DNA of 64,000 bases, taken from Kribbella pratensis (lineage in GTDB: Bacteria; Actinomycetota; Actinomycetes; Propionibacteriales; Kribbellaceae). The number at the start of each line of letters is the position of its first letter. Position 1 is the first letter of the stretch. The notes under the pieces were generated by a model that was not told the origin of the DNA, searched no databases, and was given only the letters and a program-made list of their open reading frames with translations. The translations under genes and the position numbers were made by a program. The DNA is taken from positions 434,001 to 498,000 of the forward strand of contig NZ_SODU01000003.1 in assembly GCF_004366075.1 (NCBI RefSeq), in the 5' to 3' direction. Shown here in pieces: positions 24,655 through 33,172 of the stretch.

Positions 24655-25698
24655 TCAGACCACGTCCCGTTCCTCGGGGAAGTGGCAGGCCGCTTGATGG
24701 CCCGGGGCTCCGATCTGCAGCAGCGGCGGCTCCTCGGCCGCGCAGATCTCCTGTGCCTTCCAGCATCTGGTCCGGAAGCGACACCCCGAGGGCGGGTTCA
24801 GTGGGCTCGGTACGTCGCCCGTCAGCCGGATCCGCTCGCGCGCTTCCTCGGCGTCCGGGTCGGCCTCCGGCACCGCGGACAGCAGCGCGTGCGTGTACGG
24901 GTGCCGGGCGTGGTTGTAGAGCTCGTCGCGTTCGGCGGTCTCGACCACCTTGCCGAGGTACATCACCGCGACCCGGTCGGAGATGTGCCGGATCACCGAC
25001 AGGTCGTGCGCGATGAACAGGTAGGCGAGGCCGAACTCGTCCTGCAGATCCTCGAGCAGGTTGACGATCTGCGCCTGGATCGAGACGTCGAGCGCGGACA
25101 CCGGCTCGTCGCAGACGATCAGCTTCGGCCGCAGCGCGAGCGCCCGGGCGACGCCGATCCGCTGTCGCTGGCCGCCGGAGAACTCGTGCGGATAGCGGTT
25201 GTAGTGCTCGGGATTCAGCCCGACCCGTTCCATCAGGCTCTGGACGGCCTTCTTCGTCCCGCTCTCGCTCTTCACCTTCTGGATGTCGAACGGTGCCGCG
25301 ATGATGGTGCCGACGGTCTGCCGCGGGTTCAGCGACGAGAACGGGTCCTGGAAGATCATCTGGACCTCCCGCCGGAACGGGCGCATCCGGGCCCGGTTCA
25401 GGTGCGTGATGTCCGAGCCCATGAACGAGATCGAGCCGCCGGTCGGCTCGTCCAGCCTGGTCACCAGCCGGCCGGTGGTGGTCTTCCCGCAGCCGGACTC
25501 ACCCACCACGCCGAGCGTCTCGCCGGCGTGGATGCTGAGGTCGACACCGTCGACCGCCTTCACCGCGCCGGTCTGCCGCTGGAAGATGATCCCCTGCGTC
25601 ACCGGGAAATAGCGTTGCAGCCCGCGCGTCTCGAGCAGCAGTTCGCCGCGCTCGGGCTGCTTGCCGGCCGTCTGCTCGGCAGATGTCGTCGTACTCAC
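24655..25698 (-). CDS. Peptide ABC importer ATPase (DppF/OppF-like)
   Basis: 347 residues. Walker A GESGCGKTTTGR, Q-loop FQDPFSSLNP, signature SGGQRQRIG, Walker B LIVCDEPVSALD, and the C-terminal oligopeptide extension with PPSGCRFRTRCWKAQEIC (the Fe-S-like Cys-rich motif of this family). It energises import together with the DppD-like subunit. I chose the GTG at 25698 because GGGGGAG is 5 nt upstream; the GTG at 25704 would sit against that site. The gap to the upstream ATPase gene is 16 bp. Confidence 0.92.
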   Translation of the reverse strand: MSTTTSAEQTAGKQPERGELLLETRGLQRYFPVTQGIIFQRQTGAVKAVDGVDLSIHAGETLGVVGESGCGKTTTGRLVTRLDEPTGGSISFMGSDITHLNRARMRPFRREVQMIFQDPFSSLNPRQTVGTIIAAPFDIQKVKSESGTKKAVQSLMERVGLNPEHYNRYPHEFSGGQRQRIGVARALALRPKLIVCDEPVSALDVSIQAQIVNLLEDLQDEFGLAYLFIAHDLSVIRHISDRVAVMYLGKVVETAERDELYNHARHPYTHALLSAVPEADPDAEEARERIRLTGDVPSPLNPPSGCRFRTRCWKAQEICAAEEPPLLQIGAPGHQAACHFPEERDVV

Positions 25699-25714
25699 CA
25701 GCACTCCCCCGCCA

Positions 25715-26785
25715 TCAGAGGCTCGGCTTGATCTGCTCGATGAACAGCTGCTTGCGCTGCTCTGACCTGATGTGGCACCGCACCCGATGCTGTTCCTGGC
25801 CGATCTGCAGCAGTTCCGGGAGCTCGGTGGAGCAGCTCGCCCCCTCGACGTGGTCCTGGTAGTCGCAGCGCGGCTGGAACGGGCAGCCCTTGGGCAGGTT
25901 GATCAGCGACGGCGGAGTACCCCGGATCGACTTGAGCCGCCCGTCGCCGCTGCGGTTCACCCGCGGGATCGAGCCCAGCAGACCCCACGTGTACGGCATC
26001 TCGGGCCGGTAGAAGATGTCCCGGACGCTGCCGGACTCGACCACGCGGCCGCCGTACATCACCACCACGTTCTCGGTCATCTTGGCGACCACACCGAGGT
26101 CGTGGGTGATCAGGATGATCGCGGAGTTGAACTCCTTCTGCAGATCCTTCATCAGGTCCAGGATCTGGGCCTGGACGGTGACGTCGAGCGCGGTGGTCGG
26201 CTCGTCGGCGATCAGCAGCGCAGGATCGCACATCAGCGCCATCGCGATCATCGCGCGCTGCCGCATACCGCCGGAGAACTGATGCGGGTAGTCGTAGAAC
26301 CGCTTGTCCGGCGACGGAATGCCGACCCGGTCGAGCAGGTCGATGGCGCGCTTCTTGGCCACCGCCTTCGGCGTGTCGTTGTGCACGAGGAAGGCCTCGG
26401 TGAGCTGGTCACCGACCCGGAAGAACGGGTGCATCGCCGACAGCGGGTCCTGGAAGATCATCGCGACCTGCTGGCCGCGCAGCGCCCGCATCTCGGGCAC
26501 GGACATCCCCACCAGTTCGGCGCCGTCCAGCCAGATCTCGCCGCTCACCCTCGCCTTGCTGCCCTTGTGCAAGCCCATGATGGCCAGGCTGGACACGCTC
26601 TTGCCGGAGCCGGACTCGCCGACGATGCCGAGCGTCTTGCCCCGCTCGAGGGTGAAGTTCAGGCCGTTGACGGCCTTCACCAGCCCGTCGTCGGTCGGGA
26701 AGTGCACCTGCAGGTCCTTGACTTCCAGGAACGGCTTTCCGGCGCGGGTGTCCGCCGGCGGCGCACTGGTCACGGATTCGGTCAT
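25715..26785 (-). CDS. Peptide ABC importer ATPase (DppD/OppD-like)
   Basis: 356 residues with Walker A GESGSGKSVSSL, FQDPLSAMHP, signature SGGMRQRAMIA, Walker B LLIADEPTTALD and the terminal Cys-rich segment LPKGCPFQPRCDY. It forms the nucleotide-binding pair with the downstream ATPase. It lies 14 bp after the DppB-like permease gene, inside one transcription unit. Confidence 0.92.
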   Translation of the reverse strand: MTESVTSAPPADTRAGKPFLEVKDLQVHFPTDDGLVKAVNGLNFTLERGKTLGIVGESGSGKSVSSLAIMGLHKGSKARVSGEIWLDGAELVGMSVPEMRALRGQQVAMIFQDPLSAMHPFFRVGDQLTEAFLVHNDTPKAVAKKRAIDLLDRVGIPSPDKRFYDYPHQFSGGMRQRAMIAMALMCDPALLIADEPTTALDVTVQAQILDLMKDLQKEFNSAIILITHDLGVVAKMTENVVVMYGGRVVESGSVRDIFYRPEMPYTWGLLGSIPRVNRSGDGRLKSIRGTPPSLINLPKGCPFQPRCDYQDHVEGASCSTELPELLQIGQEQHRVRCHIRSEQRKQLFIEQIKPSL

Positions 26786-26799
26786 CTCACCTCACCTGA

Positions 26800-27804
26800 T
26801 CAGGACAGCCGCACGCGCGGGTCGATGACGGCGTACAGGACGTCGACGACGATGTTCGCGAGCACCACGAAGATCGCCGCGAACAGCACCACGCCCATGA
26901 TCGCGGGCAGGTCGTTGCTGAGCACGGAGTCGATGGAGAACTTTCCGAGCCCGGTGATGCTGAAGATCTGTTCGGTGATCACCGCGCCGCCGAGCAGGCC
27001 GCCGACGTCCAGGCCGAAGATGGTCACGATCGGGGTCAGCGCGGACCGCAGCCCGTGCTTGAAGACCACGGTCCGTTCGTTCAGGCCCTTGGCCCGGGCC
27101 GTCCGGATGTAGTCCTCGTTCATTGTGTCGATCATGTTGGCCCTGGTGATCCGGGTGTAGAGCGCCGCGAACACCAGCGCGAGAGTGATCCAGGGCAGGA
27201 TGTAGAACTGCAGCCACTTCACCGGCCCGACCGTGAACAAGGCGGCGTTCGCCGTGTCCGGGAACGGGATCCATTTGAGTTTGACGATGAACAGGAACAG
27301 CAGCAGGTAGCCGAACACGATCGTCGGGAAGGACACCCCGAACAAGGCCAGGCCGACGCTCAACTTGTCGATGAACCTGCCCTTGCGGAGCGCCGCTATC
27401 AGACCGAGCAGCACGCCGGCCAACAGCCAGAGGACGGCGGCTCCGAGGGCCAGCCACAGTGTCGACGGGAACGCGTCCTTGATCGAGTTCCAGACCGGGA
27501 TGCCGTTCTGGTACGACTCACCGAAGCAAGGCCACGGGCAGTTGCGCTCGTTGCCCTCGGATCCGATCGTCCGCCCGCCCGGGCTCACCAGGCCCTGCAT
27601 GTAGTGGCCGTACTGCACCACCAGCGGCTGGTCGAAGCCGTACGTCGCGTTGACCTGGGCGACTGTCTCCGCGTTGCAGTTCCGGCCGCAGATGAGCAAC
27701 GCGGGGTTCGCCGGCGTGGCCCAGAACAGGAAGAACGTGATCGCGCTGATCACGATCAGGACGAATACCGCCTGGATCAGGCGGCGGACGAGATAACGGC
27801 CCAC
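26800..27804 (-). CDS. Peptide ABC importer permease (DppB-like)
   Basis: 334 residues from the GTG at 27804, with AAGGAG 9 nt upstream and only 6 nt after the previous stop. An N-terminal helix (LIQAVFVLIVISAITFFLFW) leads to a ~100-residue extracellular loop and then five further helices. The inner-membrane permease signature is EDYIRTARAKGLNERTV. The loop contains four Cys (ICGRNC and CPWPC), a feature of some actinobacterial members that may form disulphides outside. Confidence 0.9.
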   Translation of the reverse strand: MGRYLVRRLIQAVFVLIVISAITFFLFWATPANPALLICGRNCNAETVAQVNATYGFDQPLVVQYGHYMQGLVSPGGRTIGSEGNERNCPWPCFGESYQNGIPVWNSIKDAFPSTLWLALGAAVLWLLAGVLLGLIAALRKGRFIDKLSVGLALFGVSFPTIVFGYLLLFLFIVKLKWIPFPDTANAALFTVGPVKWLQFYILPWITLALVFAALYTRITRANMIDTMNEDYIRTARAKGLNERTVVFKHGLRSALTPIVTIFGLDVGGLLGGAVITEQIFSITGLGKFSIDSVLSNDLPAIMGVVLFAAIFVVLANIVVDVLYAVIDPRVRLS

Positions 27805-27809
27805 CGGGG

Positions 27810-28856
27810 TCAGCTCCTTCCGGCGCGCGGATCGAGGGCGTCTCGGACCGAGTCGCCGAGCAGGTTGAACGCCAGCACGGTGATGAACAGCGCCATCCCC
27901 GGGAAGAACAGGTACAGCGGGTTGCCCTCGATCCAGTTCGACGCGTCGGAGATCATCCGGCCCCACGAGGCGGTCGGCTCCTTGATGCCGACGCCGAGGA
28001 AGGACAGCGCCGCCTCCGCGGTGATGTTGGTCGGGAGCAGCAGCGTCGTGTACACCAGCAGCGTCGGTACCAGGTTCGGCAGGACCTGCCGGAAGAGCAC
28101 GTAGTTCGGGCCGGCGCCGAGTGATCTGGCCGCCTCCACGAACTCGCGCTCACGCAGCGAAAGTGTCTGACCACGGACGATTCGCGCCAAGTACGCCCAG
28201 CCGAAGAAGCCGAGGACGAACATCAGCACGCCCATGCGCAGCGTGTTGTTGTCAGGGGTGCCGAACAGATCCTGGGCGCGCGAGGCGACCACCGGTGTCA
28301 GCGCCATCACGAACAGCAGCGACGGGAAGCTCAGCATGATGTCCATCAGCCGGCTGAGCAGCGTGTCGACCCAGCCGCCGAAGTACCCGGACACCATTCC
28401 GATCACCGTGCCGAGCACGACCGCGATGACGGTGCCGCCGAGCGCGACGAGCAGCGAGACCCGGGTGCCGTAGACCAGCCGCGAGAAGATGTCGCGGCCG
28501 TTCTGCGGCTCGATGCCGAGCCAGTGCTCGGAGCTCGTACCGCTGCCCCACAACCCGCCGATCGGGATGCCGCCGTCGCGCGTGTTCAGCAACGGGTTCC
28601 CGTTCGCGTCGACCTTGTTGAACTGATCGGGCGGGAACCCGTTCAGCTTCACGATCAGCGGCGCGAGCAGCGCCACCGCGATGATCAGCAGGATCACGAT
28701 CGCACTGATGATCGCGATCTTGTCACGCCGCAGCCGTGTCCATGCGATCTCGCCAGGCGACCGGCCTTCGATCTCCTTCGCCTCGGCAGTCTCGACCAGA
28801 GCATCTGTCGGCAGCCCCTCATCGGGAGACTGCGTCTCCGATACCCCCAGCGTCAT
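27810..28856 (-). CDS. Peptide ABC importer permease (DppC-like)
   Basis: 348 residues from the ATG at 28856. The first transmembrane helix is IAIISAIVILLIIAVALLAP; the BPD-type EAA loop is EREFVEAARSLGAGPNYVLF. A ~90-residue extracytoplasmic loop after helix 1 (with HWLGIEPQNGRDIFSRL) is normal for the OppC/DppC type. First gene of the importer operon dppC-B-D-F-A. A TAGGGT -10-like box lies near 28924-28929 on the minus strand. Confidence 0.9.
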   Translation of the reverse strand: MTLGVSETQSPDEGLPTDALVETAEAKEIEGRSPGEIAWTRLRRDKIAIISAIVILLIIAVALLAPLIVKLNGFPPDQFNKVDANGNPLLNTRDGGIPIGGLWGSGTSSEHWLGIEPQNGRDIFSRLVYGTRVSLLVALGGTVIAVVLGTVIGMVSGYFGGWVDTLLSRLMDIMLSFPSLLFVMALTPVVASRAQDLFGTPDNNTLRMGVLMFVLGFFGWAYLARIVRGQTLSLREREFVEAARSLGAGPNYVLFRQVLPNLVPTLLVYTTLLLPTNITAEAALSFLGVGIKEPTASWGRMISDASNWIEGNPLYLFFPGMALFITVLAFNLLGDSVRDALDPRAGRS

Positions 28857-29001
28857 CGCCGTCACCCGTCCTTCATGGTGATGCACCCCGCACCTTTGAC
28901 CCGAGCTCGCCGGGTTGCCGGGAACCCTACGTATCTCGCAGTGTGGACGCCATGGGAAGCCGACGCTAGTCACCGAATCGTGACCGGTGTGACTTCCGCC
29001 A

Positions 29002-29373
29002 CTACCGGCGGGTTCGGAGTGCCCGGACGAACGGCCGATCGGCTACCAGCCAGTCACTCTCGTCGAGCTCCTCCGGCGCGAACCAGCGCAACTCCGAGTG
29101 CTCACGCAGTACTGGGTCGCCGGCGACGATCACCGCCCGGTAGACGTGCAGCCGGAACGCCTCCGAGATGTCCTCGCCAGGTCCGAGTGACTCGCCGACC
29201 TTGATCTCCAGATCGAGCTCCTCGCGGATCTCCCGGACCGCGGCCTGCTCGTCGGTCTCCCCCGGCTCGACCTTGCCGCCCGGGAACTCCCAGCCGCCTT
29301 CCGGCCCCGGCCGGTACGCCGCCAGCACCAGGCCGTCCCGTACCACCGCGACACCCACCACGATCTGCTGCAC
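29002..29373 (-). CDS. NUDIX (MutT-like) pyrophosphohydrolase
   Basis: 123 residues from the GTG at 29373, chosen because AGGA of GGAGGAATC lies 9 nt upstream; the open frame continues further upstream without homology. The complete NUDIX box is GKVEPGETDEQAAVREIREE, preceded by the conserved GGWEFPG. It is of the 8-oxo-dGTP-sanitising MutT size; substrate not certain. It is divergent from the uncharacterised gene at 29456. Confidence 0.88.
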   Translation of the reverse strand: MQQIVVGVAVVRDGLVLAAYRPGPEGGWEFPGGKVEPGETDEQAAVREIREELDLEIKVGESLGPGEDISEAFRLHVYRAVIVAGDPVLREHSELRWFAPEELDESDWLVADRPFVRALRTRR

Positions 29374-29455
29374 TGCGTTGATTCCTCCCCACCCCTCCGC
29401 CCCGGTCAGGGCGACTCTGCCAGAAACTGTCCGTCCCGTCAGACATGATCCCGGT

Positions 29456-30088
29456 ATGCCGTTGCAGAACAGGGTTCTGCCCACCCAGGAGATCGTCGCC
29501 GACCCCGGCCGCGGTCTGCTGATGGGCAATCGCGGCAGCCTGCACGGCCCCGACCGCCGCCTCGGCACGACCCGCTGGCGGTCGAAGGCTTGGATCTGCT
29601 GCGTCCTCGACTGGAAAGGGATCCGCCGCGATCCGATGCCACCCGGCCGCTGGACCGCACTGTTCTTCTTCGACGAGGCGGTCGCGCTCGCCGCCGGTCA
29701 TCGGCCCTGTCATTACTGCCGCCGCAGGGATTTCCTGCTGTACGCCGGTGCGTGGGCCAGCGGCCGCGGCCTGTCCGAACGTCCACGGGCCGCCGAGCTG
29801 GACGCCGTACTGCACCATGAGCGGGTCGAGTCGCGCACCAGACGGCAGCGAACGACTGTCCAGGACTTCTCCGGCCTGCCCGACGGCGCCATGGTGCGGT
29901 TCGACGGCAGACCTGCGCTGGTGCTCGATCAGCAGGTGCTGCCGTGGTCGTGGGAGGGGTACGGCGAAGGGCTGCGGCCACCTGGTCTGCGCGAGGTCGA
30001 GGTCCTCACGCCGCCCGCGAATCTCGTTGTCCTACAGGCCGGATTCGCTCCATTACTCCACCCGTCGGCGCACTCGCAACTGAGGTAA
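29456..30088 (+). CDS. Uncharacterised conserved protein (LQNRV...CHYCRR type)
   Basis: 210 residues from the ATG at 29456. I recall relatives in other bacteria starting with a PLQNRVxPxGEIVA pattern and containing RWICCxLxFK and FFLDEA-ALAAGHRPC segments, but no function is known. Seen here: LQNRVLPTQEIVADPGRG, RSKAWICCVLDWKG, FFFDEAVALAAGHRPC and a CHYC pair at residues ~83-86 that could bind metal. There is no signal peptide or membrane segment. Its last bases overlap the iron-box-like site at 30081. Confidence 0.6.
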   Translation: MPLQNRVLPTQEIVADPGRGLLMGNRGSLHGPDRRLGTTRWRSKAWICCVLDWKGIRRDPMPPGRWTALFFFDEAVALAAGHRPCHYCRRRDFLLYAGAWASGRGLSERPRAAELDAVLHHERVESRTRRQRTTVQDFSGLPDGAMVRFDGRPALVLDQQVLPWSWEGYGEGLRPPGLREVEVLTPPANLVVLQAGFAPLLHPSAHSQLR

Positions 30089-30099
30089 GCCTAACTGGA
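30081..30099. promoter_or_regulatory. DtxR/IdeR-like iron box upstream of sdh
   Basis: TGAGGTAAGCCTAACTGGA matches the palindromic DtxR/IdeR consensus TTAGGTTAGSCTAACCTAA at about 14 of 19 positions, including the AGGT...GCCTAAC core. It lies ~92 bp upstream of the first ORF of the sdh unit (30191). A CATACT -10-like box is at about 30153-30158. Confidence 0.5.
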
Positions 30100-30190
30100 A
30101 ACACGCCGTACCGAGGGGTCTTCCGTTGGGCGCTCGGCAGGGGCAAAGTGTGCCCATACTGACAGCTACAAAACCATCACTGGAGTCGGC

Positions 30191-30484
30191 ATGGGTGACG
30201 GCAACAGCACCGTGGCGGCCGTGCAGCGCGCTCTCGAGGTGTTGCACGCCACAGTCGGCAAACTCAGCCAGGAGTACGGTGACACCCTCGGCATCCGCCG
30301 CCTGGTGTCCGATGTGGCCCGGCTGAGCGACGATCTCGCAGAGCTCGGCCCGCCCGACCCCAGGCACAGGCCCGGACCCGTTCCGGAGGAACTCGAGGAG
30401 ATTCCCGACGTGGAATATGACGCGTCCATGTGGACCGACGCGGAACACGAAGGCTTCGGCGCGCCGGACAGGCACGCTCCCTGA
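30191..30484 (+). CDS. Small hypothetical protein leading the sdh operon
   Basis: 97 residues; no family recognised. An amphipathic helical N-terminal half (TVAAVQRALEVLHATVGKL, then IRRLVSDVARLSDDLAELG) is followed by an acidic, Pro-rich tail. GGAG precedes the ATG. Its stop overlaps the sdhC start by 1 nt (TGATG), so it is translationally coupled to the succinate dehydrogenase genes and may be an assembly or regulatory factor (inference). Confidence 0.6.
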   Translation: MGDGNSTVAAVQRALEVLHATVGKLSQEYGDTLGIRRLVSDVARLSDDLAELGPPDPRHRPGPVPEELEEIPDVEYDASMWTDAEHEGFGAPDRHAP

Positions 30485-31284
30485 TGGCCACGGGAGTTAG
30501 TGCGCCGGGCCGCGCTCAAGTAGGCCTCAAGACTGCAAGAACGGATCGATGGTGGCTCGCGCCGTTGCGTATCGGCGTGATCCTGCTCTTCTTCATCGTC
30601 TACGCGACGATCCGGATCTTCATGAACAAGTGGTACTGGGTCGACGCGTACCACTACCTCACGCCGCTGTACTCGCCGTGTGTGACCAGCAGTTGTGTCG
30701 AGGGTTCCAGCCATCTCGGCACCTGGTTCGGGAACTTCCCGCGCTTCCTGCCGTTCAGCCTGATCACGTTCGTGGTCCTGGCCGGCTTCCGCGGCACCTG
30801 CTACTACTACCGCAAGGCGGGGTACCGGTCGCTGTTCTTCGCGCCCGCCGCCTGTGCGGTCCCCGAGCCGCACAAGAACTACACCGGTGAGCGGAAGTTC
30901 CCGCTGATCGCGCTGAACCTGCACCGCTACTTCTTCTACGGCGCCCTGGTCTTCGGTGTGCTGAACATCTACGACGGCGTCCAGGCCTTCCACGGTGACG
31001 GCGGCGGCTTCGGGATCGGTCTCGGCACGGTGATCATCTGGATCAACCTGGTGATGCTGTGGCTGTACACGCTGTCCTGCCACGCCTGCCGGCACATCGT
31101 CGGCGGCCGGCTGAAGAACTTCTCCAAGCACCCGATGCGCTACCGGTACTGGACCTTCGTGTCCAAGCTGAACCCGAAGCACGGCACCTTCGCGATGACG
31201 TCGCTGTTCACCGTGATCCTGACCGACTTCTACATCATGGCGGTCTCCGCCGGGTGGTTCTCCGACCTGCGCATCATCAATTGA
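30484..31284 (+). CDS. sdhC: Succinate dehydrogenase membrane anchor, Sdh1 type
   Basis: 266 residues with about five membrane helices (LRIGVILLFFIVYATIRIFM; LPFSLITFVVLAGF; IIWINLVMLWLYTL; FAMTSLFTVILTDFYIM). Length and layout match the single-subunit anchor of mycobacterial Sdh1 (Rv0249c, ~273 residues) rather than the paired SdhC/SdhD. His residues in NLHRYFFYG and in SCHACRHIVGG are candidate haem or quinone-site ligands. It anchors SdhA/SdhB at the inner membrane and passes electrons to menaquinone. Seven bases separate it from sdhA. Confidence 0.85.
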   Translation: MATGVSAPGRAQVGLKTARTDRWWLAPLRIGVILLFFIVYATIRIFMNKWYWVDAYHYLTPLYSPCVTSSCVEGSSHLGTWFGNFPRFLPFSLITFVVLAGFRGTCYYYRKAGYRSLFFAPAACAVPEPHKNYTGERKFPLIALNLHRYFFYGALVFGVLNIYDGVQAFHGDGGGFGIGLGTVIIWINLVMLWLYTLSCHACRHIVGGRLKNFSKHPMRYRYWTFVSKLNPKHGTFAMTSLFTVILTDFYIMAVSAGWFSDLRIIN

Positions 31285-31291
31285 GGATTTC

Positions 31292-33172
31292 ATGACTGAG
31301 CTGGAACGACACTCGTACGACGTCGTCGTGATCGGGGCCGGCGGCGCCGGCCTGCGCGCGGCGATCGAGGCCCGCGAGCAGGGCAAGAAGACCGCGATCA
31401 TCTGTAAGTCGCTGTTCGGCAAGGCGCACACGGTGATGGCCGAGGGCGGTTGCGCGGCCGCGATGGGCAACGCGAACTCCAACGACAACTGGCAGGTCCA
31501 CTACCGCGACACGATGCGCGGCGGGAAGTTCCTGAACAACTGGCGGATGGCCGAACTGCACGCGCAGGAGGCGCCGGACCGGGTCTGGGAGCTGGAGACG
31601 TACGGCGCGCTCTTCGACCGCACGCCCGACGGCCGGATCAGCCAGCGCAACTTCGGCGGTCACACCTACCCGCGGCTCGCGCACGTCGGCGACCGCACCG
31701 GCCTGGAGCTGATCCGCACCCTGCAGCAGAAGATCGTCTCGCTGCAGCAGGAGGACTTCGAGGCCACCGGCGACTACGAGGCGAACCTCAAGGTGTACGC
31801 CGAGTGCACGATCACTGAGTTGCTGAAGGACGGCGACGCCATTTCGGGCGCGTTCGGGTACTGGCGCGAGTCCGGCCGGTTCATCCTGTTCGAGGCGCCG
31901 GCCGTCGTACTGGCGACCGGTGGCGTCGGCAAGTCCTTCAAGGTCACCTCGAACTCCTGGGAGTACACCGGTGACGGGCACGCGCTGGCGATGCGGGCCG
32001 GCGCGACGCTGATCAACATGGAGTTCATCCAGTTCCACCCGACGGGCATGGTCTGGCCGCCGTCGGTGAAGGGGATCCTGGTCACGGAGTCGGTCCGCGG
32101 CGACGGCGGCGTACTGAAGAACTCCGAGGGCAAGCGGTTCATGTTCGAGTACGTGCCGGACGTGTTCCGGGCGCAGTACGCCGAGACCGAGGACGAGGCG
32201 GACCGCTGGTACAAGGACCCGGACAACAACCGGCGCCCACCGGAGCTGCTGCCGCGGGACGAGGTCGCCCGCGCCATCAACTCCGAGGTGAAGGCCGGCC
32301 GCGGCACGCCGCACGGCGGTGTCTTCCTGGACGTGTCCTCCCGGCTCCCGGCCGAGGAGATCACCCGGCGGCTGCCGTCGATGCACCACCAGTTCAAGGA
32401 GCTGGCGGACGTCGACATCACCGCGGAGCCGATGGAGGTCGGTCCGACCTGTCACTACGTGATGGGCGGCGTCGAGGTCGACCCGGACACCGCGTCGTCC
32501 GTCGTACCGGGCCTGTTCGCCGCGGGTGAGGTTGCCGGCGGCATGCACGGCTCGAACCGGCTCGGCGGCAACTCGCTGTCCGACCTGCTGGTCTTCGGGC
32601 GGCGGGCCGGGATGGGAGCCGCGATGTACGTCGACGGTCTCGGAGCGGCTCGGCCGAAGATCGACGAGGCGGACGTCGACGCGGCGGCCGCGGACGCGTT
32701 GGCGCCGTTCGAGCTCGAGGGCGGCGAGAACCCGTACACGATCCACCAGGAACTGCAGCAGTCGATGAACGACCTGGTCGGCATCATCCGCAAGGAAGAG
32801 GAGATGGAGCAGGCGCTCGGCCGCCTGTCCGAGTTCCGCAGCCGGATCGCGAAGATGACGGTGGAGGGTCACCGGCAGTTCAACCCGGGCTGGCACCTCG
32901 CGCTCGACCTGCGCAACATGCTGACCGTGTCGGAGTGTGTGGCCGGGGCGGCGCTGATGCGGCAGGAGTCGCGTGGTGGGCACACGCGTGACGACTTCCC
33001 GGGGATGAACCCCGAGTGGCGCAAGAAGCTGCTGGTCTGCGCGCTGGACGCCGACGGCGTCGTCAACGTCACCGAGAAGGAGCAGATCCCGATGCGCGAG
33101 GACCTGCTGGAGCTGTTCGAACTCGACGAGCTGAAGAAGTACCTGACTGAAGAGGAGTTGCCCGCCACATGA
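31292..33172 (+). CDS. sdhA: Succinate dehydrogenase flavoprotein subunit
   Basis: 626 residues; oxidises succinate to fumarate in the TCA cycle. FAD dinucleotide fold VVVIGAGGAGLRAAIEA at the N-terminus; KAHTVMAEGGCAAAMGN contains the His that carries covalent FAD. IQFHPTGMVWP and HGSNRLGGNSLSD supply active-site residues (His and Arg). The second half has RNMLTVSECVAGAALMRQES. GAGG precedes the ATG. It is translationally coupled to sdhB by an ATGA overlap. Confidence 0.95.
   Translation: MTELERHSYDVVVIGAGGAGLRAAIEAREQGKKTAIICKSLFGKAHTVMAEGGCAAAMGNANSNDNWQVHYRDTMRGGKFLNNWRMAELHAQEAPDRVWELETYGALFDRTPDGRISQRNFGGHTYPRLAHVGDRTGLELIRTLQQKIVSLQQEDFEATGDYEANLKVYAECTITELLKDGDAISGAFGYWRESGRFILFEAPAVVLATGGVGKSFKVTSNSWEYTGDGHALAMRAGATLINMEFIQFHPTGMVWPPSVKGILVTESVRGDGGVLKNSEGKRFMFEYVPDVFRAQYAETEDEADRWYKDPDNNRRPPELLPRDEVARAINSEVKAGRGTPHGGVFLDVSSRLPAEEITRRLPSMHHQFKELADVDITAEPMEVGPTCHYVMGGVEVDPDTASSVVPGLFAAGEVAGGMHGSNRLGGNSLSDLLVFGRRAGMGAAMYVDGLGAARPKIDEADVDAAAADALAPFELEGGENPYTIHQELQQSMNDLVGIIRKEEEMEQALGRLSEFRSRIAKMTVEGHRQFNPGWHLALDLRNMLTVSECVAGAALMRQESRGGHTRDDFPGMNPEWRKKLLVCALDADGVVNVTEKEQIPMREDLLELFELDELKKYLTEEELPAT

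Noticed and set aside
28969..28984. GTCAC...GTGAC hairpin after the NUDIX gene as a terminator
   Set aside because: Only 5 bp of stem with no U-tract; too weak to call.
31277..32983. A 568-codon minus-strand frame opposite sdhA
   Set aside because: Antisense of an unmistakable SdhA; composition is His/Arg/Val-rich without motifs.
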